The notes beneath the pieces were generated by a model. That model was not told the origin of the DNA. It did no database searches and was given only the letters and a program-made list of their open reading frames with translations. Positions 8,210 to 16,662 of a stretch of DNA of 64,000 bases are shown here, in pieces (the stretch's first letter is position 1; the number at the start of each line of letters is the position of its first letter). The position numbers and the translations under genes were made by a program. Source of the stretch: JAFGRU01 sp963665915. GTDB lineage: Bacteria > Desulfobacterota > Desulfuromonadia > Desulfuromonadales > JAAYDE01. The stretch covers positions 124,001 through 188,000 of the forward strand of contig CAXXSG010000007.1 in assembly GCA_963665915.2 (NCBI GenBank), in the 5' to 3' direction.

Positions 8210-9079
8210 ATGAAAACGCTGACAGCTATCCTTATGATGTTTTTACTGGGGGCCTCCGGGGCGTTTGCAGATGAGGTGGATGTGGGCCTTTCTGAACAGG
8301 CTTCCGTACAACTCAGGACCAATACTCGCGAAATGATAAGGCTTGGTATCCCGAAAGACGAGGCTATTGAAATGGTTCAGCTCATGGAACGGAACCACTT
8401 TCGGAATGAGGCGATGGTGAGAGCCCAGAACGTAATCATGCAGGCTAAACGTGAAGGATTGCCGGAGGCTCCAGTCATAAGCAAGGCCAGGGAAGGAATG
8501 GCCAAACAGGTCAGGGACCAGGCTGTGGTGCAGGCCATGGAGCAGGTCCGTTCCCGCTATTCTTTTGCTTATGAGCAGGCGGAAAAAATTTCCCTTGATA
8601 GACAGCAGAGGAGCCGATTGGGTGACTCCATTGCTCAAGGGCTGACAGCGGGTATGACGGAGAAAGATATCGAGGCCGTGAGAGAGCAGTTGCAGGTTCG
8701 GACGCGGCAGATGACCAGGAATCGGGCCGAAGAACTTTCCTTGGAAACGTGCAACACGGTGCGGAGTATGGCTCGCCTGGGGGTCCGTTCCGGATTGGTT
8801 GAGGAGGTTGTCCGTGAAGCTCTGCAGAACAATTTCCAGGCCAGGGAAATGAAAACGTTGCGCCACTCATTTATGAATCAGTCCAGAAAAGCGGACCCGG
8901 ATAAGCTTGCCCAAAGCTATTCCCACGGGATTCGCAGTGGTATGAAAGCTGACAGCTTGGGCTCGGCTGGAAAGGGTGGTGTCGGAAGTGGCAGCGCTGG
9001 TGCGGGCACTGGAGGTTCCGGTGGGAGTGCCGGTGGTAGCGGTGGCTCAGGCGGATCCGGTGGTGGCGGGAGGAAGTAA
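8210..9079 (+). CDS. Exported helical protein with Gly/Ser-rich tail
   Basis: Not assigned to a family. The start at 8210 gives the signal peptide MKTLTAILMMFLLGASGAFA, cleaved before DEVDVG. Residues about 25-240 are helical and rich in Arg, Glu, Gln and Met, with loosely repeated units such as ARVGVRSGLVEEVVREALQ-like and GIPKDEAIEMVQLM. The last 40 residues are nearly all Gly, Ser and Ala (GGSGGSGGSGGGGRK). Upstream frame to 8153 lacks a ribosome site. It follows the lipoprotein gene by about 90 bases on the same strand and may be the regulated output of the sigma factor operon. Envelope location is inferred from the signal peptide. Confidence 0.75.
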   Translation: MKTLTAILMMFLLGASGAFADEVDVGLSEQASVQLRTNTREMIRLGIPKDEAIEMVQLMERNHFRNEAMVRAQNVIMQAKREGLPEAPVISKAREGMAKQVRDQAVVQAMEQVRSRYSFAYEQAEKISLDRQQRSRLGDSIAQGLTAGMTEKDIEAVREQLQVRTRQMTRNRAEELSLETCNTVRSMARLGVRSGLVEEVVREALQNNFQAREMKTLRHSFMNQSRKADPDKLAQSYSHGIRSGMKADSLGSAGKGGVGSGSAGAGTGGSGGSAGGSGGSGGSGGGGRK

Positions 9080-9099
9080 GCCATGGGATATAAAAAATC

Positions 9100-9120
9100 A
9101 GCCCGGCGTTATGCCGGGCT
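9100..9120 (-). terminator. Rho-independent terminator (minus strand)
   Basis: AGCCCGGC-GTTAT-GCCGGGCT, an 8-bp perfect stem. On the minus strand it is followed by GATTTTTTAT. It ends transcripts from the flavoprotein gene, and its stem may also help end the plus-strand operon. The 9080-9367 gap otherwise holds one weak 84-codon minus-strand frame (9098-9352, TTG start) that I do not call. Confidence 0.75.
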
Positions 9121-9367
9121 CAGAGTGCCGATCAACACCGCCGCGATGAATACTGGTGGTTGCCAGGGGTCGTTTGAAATTAGTGGTGTGTTTGCAGTTT
9201 GATTGATTTAAAAAGTTATAAAAGACCTGACCCTTTTTTGAAAGGGTATTTATTAGAACGGAACAGAATTTCTCAAAATTGTGTAAAAAAGCCATTTTTA
9301 GTTTTTCCCGGATTTCTTCAGGAAGAACAGTATCCAAGGTTTCCCGCTTCAAATTACCCCTTGTGGG

Positions 9368-9949
9368 TCAGCTTTCCTGCGATGCCAGCTTGAGAGCCAG
9401 CGCTTCAGCCTTTTTAAGGACATCCTGGCGCACGTCGACATCCCCCTCGTTGTAAACGTCAACTACCCGTAAGGGGTGAGTAATGGCAAATCCCGTCCAG
9501 TGAAAAAGGTCCTGGTAACGTGGCAGAATGCCGGAAAACCAGTCGGGGTCACGGTGCCCCTGGGTGAGGATAAATACCAGTTTTTTGCGTTCTTGAAGAC
9601 GGTTGGGGTGGGCTTTGGCAATATAGCCCGGTAAAAGATAGGAGTAAGTTCGATCAATAAAGGTTTTGAGCTGGGCCGAGACATCGCCGTAGTAAACCGG
9701 GGAAGCCATAACGACCATATCGGCGTTGAAAGTTGCATCGAGTACCGGACTCAGGTCATCGTTGAGAGCGCAATTTTCAAATTTTGTTTTGCACAGGTTG
9801 CAGGCCTGGCAGCCTTTGAAATCCAGCCCGTTGAGATAAAAGCTCTCCGTTTCAGCACCCAGGTTTTCGGCGCAATTGAGAAAATGCCGGGCCAAGGTGG
9901 TGCTATTGCCGTTTTTGCGGGGGCTGCCCAAAAGACAGACGACTTTCAT
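9368..9949 (-). CDS. Flavodoxin-family NAD(P)H:FMN reductase with Cys motif
   Basis: The start MKVVCLLGSPRKNGNSTTLA is the FMN phosphate-binding loop of the NADPH-dependent FMN reductase/iron-sulfur flavoprotein family. CQACNLCKTKFENC (about residues 48-61) resembles the compact cysteine motif (CxxCxxC...C) that binds a 4Fe-4S cluster in archaeal and clostridial iron-sulfur flavoproteins. VVMASPVYYGDVSAQLKTFIDR completes the flavin site. The product is 193 residues, cytoplasmic. The ATG at 9949 has GGAGG upstream. It probably takes part in electron transfer or oxidative-stress defence, with partners unknown. Confidence 0.88.
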   Translation of the reverse strand: MKVVCLLGSPRKNGNSTTLARHFLNCAENLGAETESFYLNGLDFKGCQACNLCKTKFENCALNDDLSPVLDATFNADMVVMASPVYYGDVSAQLKTFIDRTYSYLLPGYIAKAHPNRLQERKKLVFILTQGHRDPDWFSGILPRYQDLFHWTGFAITHPLRVVDVYNEGDVDVRQDVLKKAEALALKLASQES

Positions 9950-10005
9950 GGAACCTCCTACCGGAAATCGATTTTTCCAAAAACCTCTACAAAATCAAAC
10001 CCGTC

Positions 10006-11127
10006 CTATTTAGACAAGACTGTGACTGGAACCCCTGTGACTCTGTGGGCATAAATTCTCCGAAGAGTCTGATGCCGATCTTCGAAAGGCTGTGATGAAA
10101 TAGCGAAAATCCTTTCATAAAAAGTTTTCATATCTCCGTTAGACTGCAAAAGCACCAGGTTAAATATCGGCACAAGATCATTGTAGGTGGCCACCAGTGC
10201 GAGATGAGCATTGTTCAGTTCTTTGGACATCCAGGCGTCATAGCGATCATCTCCATTCCAGTGTTTTTTGAACTCTTTGTAGTCAAATTTCAATTGACTG
10301 AAAAGTTTCGCTTTTTGTTGACGCATCGCTTCAGGGCTTATTCCTTGGCGATAAAGAGCGTTCAGTTTTTCGCGGGTACTCAGAATCAGGGTGTTGAAGT
10401 CATTTTTTTGCTGCCGGGAGGCAAGAAAATCTTCATAGGCTTTGTTGTTGGTTTTGACGAACCAGCGTCTTATCCCCTCCTCGGCGACAGCAGTGGCAAA
10501 GGCTTCGTTGAAAGCAGTGTCATTTTCAATATACAGTTTCTGGTGGGCCAGTTCGTGAAACAGGACCTCAATGCAGTGGGATTCCCTGTGTGACAGCATA
10601 GTGCTGAGAATCGGATCATCAAACCATCCAAGAGTGGAGTAAGCCAGCGCACCCGCCACATATGTATCCAAACCCTGTTTCCGTAATTCCGCTGCGTACT
10701 GTTTTGCCTGCCGGGGGGAGAAAAATCCCTTGTAGCTGACACACCCGGCCACCGGAAAACACCATTGCTTGGGTTCGACGGAAAATTCTTCGGCGGCAAT
10801 GACGTTCCAGGCCACACATTCCCGCCCAATATCCGCATATCGGCGATAGCTCCCGTTATCCGGGAGGAGAAGGGTCTTGCTGGCAAAATCGCGGGCCTGC
10901 TGCATATTCAGCAGCTTCTTTTTCAGCTCCGGACTGGTGGCGTCTCGGGAAACGACCTCCTCGATGGGTTCTGCTTTCCGGAGGATTTCAAAGTGGCCAT
11001 TGACGGCGTTCTTGTAATAGTCTATGGAGCTGCAACCGGCTAGAAGAAAAAACAAGGCAAAAAAAGCAAGCCACCTCAGGTGGGAAAAGTTTGAATTTGT
11101 TATGTCGGTCGAAAAAATTGATTTCAT
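10006..11127 (-). CDS. Predicted aminopeptidase lipoprotein (HExxH zinc protease)
   Basis: Matches the uncharacterised family annotated as predicted aminopeptidase (COG4324-like). An N-terminal hydrophobic stretch ends ALFFLLAGCSS, a lipobox with Cys near residue 32. FHELAHQKLYI carries the HExxH zinc motif, and NEAFATAVAEEG about 17 residues on gives the glutamate ligand. The conserved LAYSTLGWFDDPILSTML precedes it. Length is 373 residues. No close partner is on the strand, and the following gene is 150 bases away. Substrate is not known; location should be the outer membrane or periplasm. Confidence 0.85.
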   Translation of the reverse strand: MKSIFSTDITNSNFSHLRWLAFFALFFLLAGCSSIDYYKNAVNGHFEILRKAEPIEEVVSRDATSPELKKKLLNMQQARDFASKTLLLPDNGSYRRYADIGRECVAWNVIAAEEFSVEPKQWCFPVAGCVSYKGFFSPRQAKQYAAELRKQGLDTYVAGALAYSTLGWFDDPILSTMLSHRESHCIEVLFHELAHQKLYIENDTAFNEAFATAVAEEGIRRWFVKTNNKAYEDFLASRQQKNDFNTLILSTREKLNALYRQGISPEAMRQQKAKLFSQLKFDYKEFKKHWNGDDRYDAWMSKELNNAHLALVATYNDLVPIFNLVLLQSNGDMKTFYERIFAISSQPFEDRHQTLRRIYAHRVTGVPVTVLSK

Positions 11128-11287
11128 AACACACTATTGGGAACTGTTATACTTTCGGGAAGTCTCTTCATTCCTGGATTCTCTTGTGTGGTTTTCGAGT
11201 CTGCAGAAATAGAATGCAGGAATTTCAGATTCCTGTCACCTGATATCCTGCCACAAAAACCCATATCAATGAAAGCTCTGGGCTTTT

Positions 11288-11827
11288 TCACGACTCTTCG
11301 TTCTCATATATTTCAAGGTTCGGATAAAGTTTTTTGGCGCAATCCGGGCAGATGCTGTGGGAAAAAGTCACTTCTGAATGATGGCTGATATAGCCTTCGA
11401 TTTGACTCCAATAGCCATGGTCATCTCGTATCTTTTTGCAGGAGGAGCAGATCGGCAGCAGCCCGCTCAGGGTTTTTATTTCAGAGGAGGCTTTTTCCAG
11501 GCGTTCCTTGTTTTGCCTGTCGTGTTCAATTATTTTTGGAAGCCATCTGTAAAAGCCGATAGCGAGAAGAAAACTGCCTAGGAGGTAGCCCACCATTTCT
11601 TCCAGAAACACCTGGACCGGAGTTTCTCCGATAACAATCCACTTGTTCAACTCAGGGAAGTTGTCCGTGAAGTCGATTGCCGCTCCAAAGAATAACAGGG
11701 CAAAGCCGAATACCAATTGATTCCAGCCCCCGATTTTCGATAGTTCAGGGGTTTTCCATCTCAGAATCATGAGAAAAAAAACCGATCCAACAACAATGAC
11801 TCGAAGTGCTTCCAGAACTATGTCCAT
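11288..11827 (-). CDS. Membrane protein with CSSC...CPDC sensor-type tail
   Basis: About 179 residues from the ATG at 11827. The longer frame to 11857 would start at ATT and is not used. Three hydrophobic helices are visible (about 5-24, 34-52 and 75-95), then a short coiled coil (NKERLEKASSEIKTLSG) and the tail LLPICSSCKKIRDDHGYWSQ, followed by FSHSICPDCAKKLYP. This Cys motif is very common at the C-terminus or linker of PAS, GGDEF and response-regulator proteins in Geobacter relatives, and may bind a metal or a redox signal. Here no kinase or cyclase domain is attached, so it may be a stand-alone sensor or a remnant. Confidence 0.7.
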   Translation of the reverse strand: MDIVLEALRVIVVGSVFFLMILRWKTPELSKIGGWNQLVFGFALLFFGAAIDFTDNFPELNKWIVIGETPVQVFLEEMVGYLLGSFLLAIGFYRWLPKIIEHDRQNKERLEKASSEIKTLSGLLPICSSCKKIRDDHGYWSQIEGYISHHSEVTFSHSICPDCAKKLYPNLEIYENEES

Positions 11828-12046
11828 TATTTTTTCCAATTCCCGGGTTGTTGGCAATAACGAGTTCTGTTTTCTGTTGTTGGGTGGGACTTTTTCACTG
11901 GCAATTGTCAGGGTTCAACTGATTAATAGCAAAAGAAATGGTAAATCTCCCGAACTTAAGCTTTTTTGTAACTATTCAATATTATAGCAGCAATATGAAA
12001 AAGATGGACTTGAATCGGGCATGAATCCTTGTCTGCAAAAAGATGA

Positions 12047-12976
12047 TCAGGTTGCCACAATTTTTAATTGGATGCTTATGGGGTCAAATACCAGGTGCAT
12101 CCCGAGATGCTCGAAAAAGCGGCTTGACCCATAAATGATTCCCCAGCGTGTCCGGTCAATATCAAAGTGAGCCTCCACGGCTATCTGCCCATCATCCAGC
12201 TTGTTGAGAGTCGCAAAAAACTGAAGATCAGCGCGGACCCCGCGCAGTTCGAGAATGCCATGAACTTCAAAATTTGGTGTGGTGAATGTCGGATTTTTCA
12301 AAGGAAAAGCGCTCTGAATGGTGAAGCGGGCTTTTGGAAACATTTTGACAAAGAAAAAATCGTCGGATTTCAGGTGGGAAATCAACACGGGCTGCAAATG
12401 ATCCCCTTCCAGGTTGATATTTTTTAAGGATTCCATATCGATGTCGAAATTTCCGGTGATTTTTCCACCCGCCACGGCAATTTCCCCCGCCGAGAGTTGC
12501 GCAGTACCGTGGTGTTTCGAGTTAGGATTCCGTCCAGCCCATTCGATGAGACTTTTTTCAAGGCTGGCTTTGTAGATTCGATCTTCCAGACAGAGAACCT
12601 GCTCGGCTTTTTCCGGTTGCTCGGGTTCTCTCCCTTCACAAACAAAATCGTTGGAGCGCCACTCTTGGATTCCCCCTTCCAGGGCAACCACCTGCGAGTA
12701 TCCCGCCTGAATAAGCTTTTCCGCGGCATTTAACGCATCCATGGTCTCCGCGCTTGCACCATAAACCACGATAGTCCTGCTTTTATCCAAAACAACGGCC
12801 TTCACCTGATCCAGAAAAGAAACTTCAAAAACACAGGCGTTTTCAGCGCACGGCAGGTGGATTTTCTGGTAATGATCTTTCGGCAAAGTATCTATGAGAG
12901 CCAAGTCCTTTCCTTCATCCATCCACCGGCGAAGTTCTCCTGATGAAATTTGGTCGATTTTTTCAAAGCGATCCAT
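12047..12976 (-). CDS. Rhodanese-like domain fused to YceI domain
   Basis: Residues 1-110 form a rhodanese-like domain (ALIDTLPKDHYQKIHLPCAE, GYSQVVALEGGIQEW), but the active loop reads IVVYGASAETM, so the catalytic Cys is Gly and sulfur transfer is unlikely. Residues about 135-310 are a YceI-like lipocalin-type beta-barrel that binds isoprenoid-like lipids (GEIAVAGGKITGNFDIDMES, ELRGVRADLQFFATL, IDRTRWGIIYGS). The ATG at 12976 has AAAGGAGG upstream. The longer frame overlaps the cupin gene and is rejected. It starts 2 bases after the cupin stop, so the two are co-translated. No signal peptide is present, unlike most YceI proteins. Confidence 0.85.
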   Translation of the reverse strand: MDRFEKIDQISSGELRRWMDEGKDLALIDTLPKDHYQKIHLPCAENACVFEVSFLDQVKAVVLDKSRTIVVYGASAETMDALNAAEKLIQAGYSQVVALEGGIQEWRSNDFVCEGREPEQPEKAEQVLCLEDRIYKASLEKSLIEWAGRNPNSKHHGTAQLSAGEIAVAGGKITGNFDIDMESLKNINLEGDHLQPVLISHLKSDDFFFVKMFPKARFTIQSAFPLKNPTFTTPNFEVHGILELRGVRADLQFFATLNKLDDGQIAVEAHFDIDRTRWGIIYGSSRFFEHLGMHLVFDPISIQLKIVAT

Positions 12977-12978
12977 TT

Positions 12979-13428
12979 TCAGCCTCCTTTGTCGTCCTGT
13001 TCCAAAAGAACGGATGGCTTGTCCATTACCCCTCTCTTGCCTCCCGGTGCCCACCAGAAAACAACGGAAACCAGAGGCTCGACATCACTATTGATCATAT
13101 TGTGAGAAACATCCGGTGGATGATAGATGGCCATGCCGTGTATTGCCTCGAAAGTCTCATCCCCCACAGTCCACTCGGCTTTTCCTCGAATGATAAAGTA
13201 GATTTCCGGTGCAGGATGAGCATGAGCTGGATAGGTGGCTCCGGCATCCAGATGGATTACACCGATTCTGACCTCACCGTGCCTGATACCGGCTCCCGTC
13301 GATGGGCCGATGAGTTCTTTCCAGTGAAGAACTTGCATGAGGTCGTCCGGGTAGCGCGGCAAGCGAGACCACCCAACGTTGCCGGCATGGACACGGTTCG
13401 ATTTCTTACTGGCGTTACTCTTTGTCAT
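12979..13428 (-). CDS. Cupin-domain protein
   Basis: A single cupin of 149 residues: HAHPAPEIYFIIRGKAEWTVG is motif 1 with two His and a Glu, and IYHPPDVSHNMINSD is motif 2 with the last His. It resembles the DMSP-lyase-type and dimethylsulfoniopropionate cupins in length and layout, but the family is too wide to assign a reaction. No signal sequence. It is upstream of and coupled to the rhodanese-YceI gene. Confidence 0.8.
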   Translation of the reverse strand: MTKSNASKKSNRVHAGNVGWSRLPRYPDDLMQVLHWKELIGPSTGAGIRHGEVRIGVIHLDAGATYPAHAHPAPEIYFIIRGKAEWTVGDETFEAIHGMAIYHPPDVSHNMINSDVEPLVSVVFWWAPGGKRGVMDKPSVLLEQDDKGG

Positions 13429-13479
13429 ATAATGCCCTCTTTATGGCATTTTAAAACCGGTCAAAAGGTCCTCTGGCAA

Positions 13480-14208
13480 TTAAACGAGAGCTTTGCTGAA
13501 AAGCTCTTTTCTATCAATCATTTTGTAATGCTTTGAGGATTCATAACAGATGGGGCAGGTTTTTCCCGGAATTCCGGCAAGAGTTGAGCCGCACTGAAAA
13601 CATACATAGTAAAGCGTGGTTTCCTTTTCAATAATACCTGCCACGGTGTTAAAAAACCGGTTGGTCCACTTGTTGATTTTATGGATTTTATCATGGTGCT
13701 GCAGATGAGATTCCCATGAATAGCGGCAGATGGTAAGGGCAGCCTGATTTTTTTCCCGTCGTATGATTCTCATGGATTCCGGGTAGAACTTTTCGATCAG
13801 ATCAATTTCGTGGTTCGCCGCTTTTTTCAGGTTGGCTTTGGTCGGTGCAATTCTGATTTTCCCCCCAGGGATTTTTTCCACACCGGCGTTAAGCTCAATG
13901 AGCAATTCCCGGAATATCCGGGAATGGATGAGCTCTGATGTGGCAAAAGCCGTGAAGAGGTAACTGATATTTGGATAATTTTCCTTTTTTGCTTTTTTGG
14001 AAAATGCCACATAGCTGCGGTGTGCACCAACTTCCTGTTCATAGGATCTTTGTAAGGCCGCAATGGTTTGGGGATAGCTGGGGTGCACTTTTGAATTCAA
14101 TATTTTGCCAAAAGCGGAGGAGGGAAGAAGGAAGGCGCTTCCAGATAAAAGCCCCAACTGGATAAAGTGTCTTCGAGACAGGGGCAGTCCGGTCTTATCG
14201 TCTCGCAT
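13480..14208 (-). CDS. Rubrerythrin-type diiron protein with Tat signal
   Basis: Rubrerythrins reduce hydrogen peroxide through a diiron site in a four-helix bundle. Here the bundle (about 45-190) shows EQEVGAHRSYVAFSKKAKKE, FATSELIHSRIFRELL and ICRYSWESHLQHHDKI. The tail YYVCFQCGSTLAGIPGKTCPICYE is a rubredoxin-like Cys4 iron site. The N-terminus reads LPLSRRHFIQLGLLSGSAFLL, a twin-arginine signal, so the protein should be folded in the cytoplasm and exported, which is uncommon for this family. The ATG at 14208 has AAAAGGAGA upstream and gives 242 residues. The longer frame to 14310 lacks this support. Confidence 0.88.
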   Translation of the reverse strand: MRDDKTGLPLSRRHFIQLGLLSGSAFLLPSSAFGKILNSKVHPSYPQTIAALQRSYEQEVGAHRSYVAFSKKAKKENYPNISYLFTAFATSELIHSRIFRELLIELNAGVEKIPGGKIRIAPTKANLKKAANHEIDLIEKFYPESMRIIRREKNQAALTICRYSWESHLQHHDKIHKINKWTNRFFNTVAGIIEKETTLYYVCFQCGSTLAGIPGKTCPICYESSKHYKMIDRKELFSKALV

Positions 14209-15169
14209 TTGTTTCTCCTTTTGAAAACCTTCCAAGTTTTTTGAGGATGGGGCGTTGGCAGAAAAATGATCAAAAAATTTAGCGGATAGAATTTTAGCAA
14301 ACCTCTTCAAAAGAAGGATTGAATGACATTAAACCTGGCCGAGAAAAAAATTCACCCATATTTAATTTCATCACAGATTCAGGAGAATTAAAGGTGCCCA
14401 TCCAAATTTGTTAGAAAAAACCGGGATGGAAAAACTTTAGGAGATCTGGGTGGGGAGTAGAATTGAATTTGCGAAGAATGTCGAATGTCCATTCATGAAA
14501 AGCAGGGCATCTGAATAGAGTTCTGCTCAGATGTCGGCTGCCGAGTTTGCCAAGTGAACCTGCGATCACACTTTTCAATCCGTCATAAGGCAAGACTAAA
14601 TGTCTATTTTTGAAATAAGAACGCCCAAAAAGAGGTTTGATGAACTATTTTCTTTTTAATTACAGAATCTTAGAACTTTTTGTCGGTTGTTCTAATAATT
14701 TTATTATTCATGTTTGACAAGAAAGCTGTGGGCGTCATAGCAACGGTGGAGATCGTCCATGAGGATTTTATAATTGATATAAGTTGCTGGTATCTCTATC
14801 GAAATAAAATCGATAAAGATCTTTTCTTTTCATGGTTTCAGGAAGCAAGCCCTTTTCTGTTCTTTTGCAAGAGTACGTCAAATAGCCAGATTCGTTTAAG
14901 AGTCTGTCAGTCGGTTCCCAGCCGGACAGATGACTGGAAAAATGTGCGGACCCGCGCTTTTACTGTCTTCAATAGGGGGAATCGTTGGTTTGAATAACAG
15001 CTTTTACACAGTTTCAGTGTAAAAGGAATGAGCATTGCAAATTTTCCAATTTTCAGGGGCAGGTGGTACAGCAACTACGATGCTGTAAATTCGAGGGAAA
15101 AAAGGCTAACCATTGCATTTTATTAAGACTGGGTAGTGGTTGGCAAATAAATGGACTGGAGGTGGGGAT
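14209..15169. other. Gene-poor AT-rich gap
   Basis: No secure gene. Two weak frames exist: 14710-14997 plus (95 codons, start without ribosome site) and 14411-14593 minus (TTG start). Neither shows a recognisable domain. AAAAAG-rich and TTTT-rich tracts are scattered through it. Promoters for the flanking divergent genes probably lie here. Confidence 0.6.
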
Positions 15170-15610
15170 ATGATGAAGGAGTTTGAAGACTTAACCAAGC
15201 AAGGAACTATTGCCGTTGAACGAGGAAACACAGTTGAAGCTTTGATACACTTTGAAAATGCCTCTCAGATTGCGAAAACCCCCTTGGTAAATTGCTATCT
15301 GGGTTACTGTCTTGCGAGAGAGCGAGGTAAGTTGAAAGAAGGGGCATCCATGTGTCTTGAGGCCATTCAGAAGGATCCTCGAAATCCGGCTTTCTATCTG
15401 AACCTGGGACGGATATACGCATTGGCTGGTCAGAGACTCCAGGCAATTCGCACCTATCAGAAGGGGCTGAAGATGGGATGTGACAAACGCTTAATTTCCG
15501 AGCTGAGACATCTTGGCATTCGGAAAAATCCTGTTTTTAATTCCCTTTCACGTCGAAACCCTGTTAACAAATATTGTGGCATTCTGTTTAACCGGCTGGG
15601 TTTGCGCTGA
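15170..15610 (+). CDS. Small TPR-repeat protein
   Basis: The 146-residue product has about three tetratricopeptide repeats: GTIAVERGNTVEALIHFENAS, CYLGYCLARERGKLKEGAS and FYLNLGRIYALAGQRLQAIRT, each with the alanine/glycine pattern of the TPR. The C-terminus is basic (LGIRKNPVFNSLSRRNPVN). TPR proteins mediate protein contacts; the partner is unknown. The start is at 15170, where GGAGGTGGGG stands 5 bases ahead. An earlier frame to 15140 lacks such a site. It stands alone, followed directly by repeat A. Confidence 0.88.
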   Translation: MMKEFEDLTKQGTIAVERGNTVEALIHFENASQIAKTPLVNCYLGYCLARERGKLKEGASMCLEAIQKDPRNPAFYLNLGRIYALAGQRLQAIRTYQKGLKMGCDKRLISELRHLGIRKNPVFNSLSRRNPVNKYCGILFNRLGLR

Positions 15611-15613
15611 GCT

Positions 15614-15783
15614 AACCCGAGTTAGTCATGAAGTCTTTTGCTGCATCCGTCCATTGCACGCCATTTCAAACCGTGCTCGCTCCTTGTTCTTCGACGTACG
15701 CCTACAGAGCGCCTCACTGTGTGTGGCTTGATCTGACGCACACTTGCCAGCTTCGCGACAAAGCCTCATGAATAGACCGGGTT
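15614..15783. repeat. Repeat A, copy 2
   Basis: AACCCGAGTTAGTCATGA at the left pairs with TCATGAATAGACCGGGTT at the right, with the usual inner GCACG...TGATCTGACGCACAC core. The inner hairpin is shortened (CGACGTACGCCTAC). It starts 3 bases after the TPR gene stop, so it can also end that transcript. Confidence 0.85.
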
Positions 15784-15860
15784 AAAACTAAAATTTAAGA
15801 AAAGTTTTGTATGGGGGGACACCGGATGAAGTGATATTGATTCACTTTAAAAATCCTGAT

Positions 15861-15904
15861 AACCAAAGCCGGACGAAAAAACAATCGTCCGGCTTTGGTT
15901 TTTC
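15861..15904 (+). terminator. Rho-independent terminator, 16-bp stem
   Basis: AACCAAAGCCGGACGA (15861-15876), 8-base A-rich loop, then TCGTCCGGCTTTGGTT (15885-15900) and TTTT. The stem is perfect. The A-rich loop and flanks mean it works on the plus strand. No gene is seen between it and repeat A copy 2. Confidence 0.8.
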
Positions 15905-16005
15905 CTGGCTGTGCATATCGATTTTTGCCTGCAAAATCCTGGGTCAGAAAGCCGAGATTATTAAACCTGCTTTTTTAAAACTTTTAGAGCGGCTGGAATA
16001 AAAAA

Positions 16006-16036
16006 CATGGGGCCTGAATCAGGCCCCATGTTTTTT
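16006..16036 (+). terminator. Rho-independent terminator
   Basis: CATGGGGCCT-GAATC-AGGCCCCATG followed by TTTTTT; preceded by AAAAA, so it could also serve the minus strand. It is the second strong hairpin in a stretch with no recognised gene. Confidence 0.75.
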
Positions 16037-16058
16037 GGGGGGTGGGGGGGGGGGGAGG
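16037..16058 (+). other. Poly-G tract
   Basis: G6-T-G12-A-GG directly after the terminator T-run. It could form a G-quadruplex or be a phase-variable tract. The rest of the 15784-16450 gap is AT-rich with nothing recognisable. Confidence 0.7.
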
Positions 16059-16450
16059 TAGATGAAAACTATTAAAATTTTTATGAGTTTTGGCTTCTTA
16101 AAAATAATTCGTTAATTTTGAGTTCATTTATTTCACCCTTTGTGCCAACCTAAAAAAAATATTATTTAAAAAAACTAGGAAAAGTTGTTGAGCCGATTTT
16201 ACTCGATATTTAATTAGAGAAAACACATTATTTTTTAGGCACTTGTCGGGCAAGAGCGACACTTGAAAAAAAATCAAAAATAAAAAAAAACTGTTTTAAC
16301 CGTGCTGGAAAGAGCGTTTTTCTCTGATGTTTGGCGTGGGTGTCAAATTTCCGATACTTTGGAAGCGTATTGTTTTTTTGGCGTCAGGAATTTGACCTCT
16401 TATAAACAGTGTCTGGAACTGTTGTTGGCTTGGAGTTGTTCCATGAGTTC

Positions 16451-16626
16451 GCCCGGATTATTTATGAATACTTCTGCTGCAACTGTCAATTGCACGCCAT
16501 CTCAAGGCATGCTTGCTCCTTCTCTTTGACGTACTGCAAGTACGCCTGCAGAGCGCGGCACTGTGCTTGGCTTGATCTGACGCACACTTACCTGTTTCGC
16601 GACGAAGCCTCATGAATAAACCGGGC
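16451..16626. repeat. Repeat A, copy 3
   Basis: GCCCGGATTATTTATGA at the left, TCATGAATAAACCGGGC at the right, with inner hairpin GACGTACTGCAAGTACGCCTG. Near full-length and close to the consensus. Confidence 0.88.
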
Positions 16627-16662
16627 TTGAATGAGGTTTTCCTGTTAATAGCGCGGGGTTTT

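Noticed and set aside
9098..9352. 84-codon minus-strand frame after the flavoprotein gene
   Set aside because: TTG start, no recognisable domain and its end falls in a terminator; kept only as a remark.
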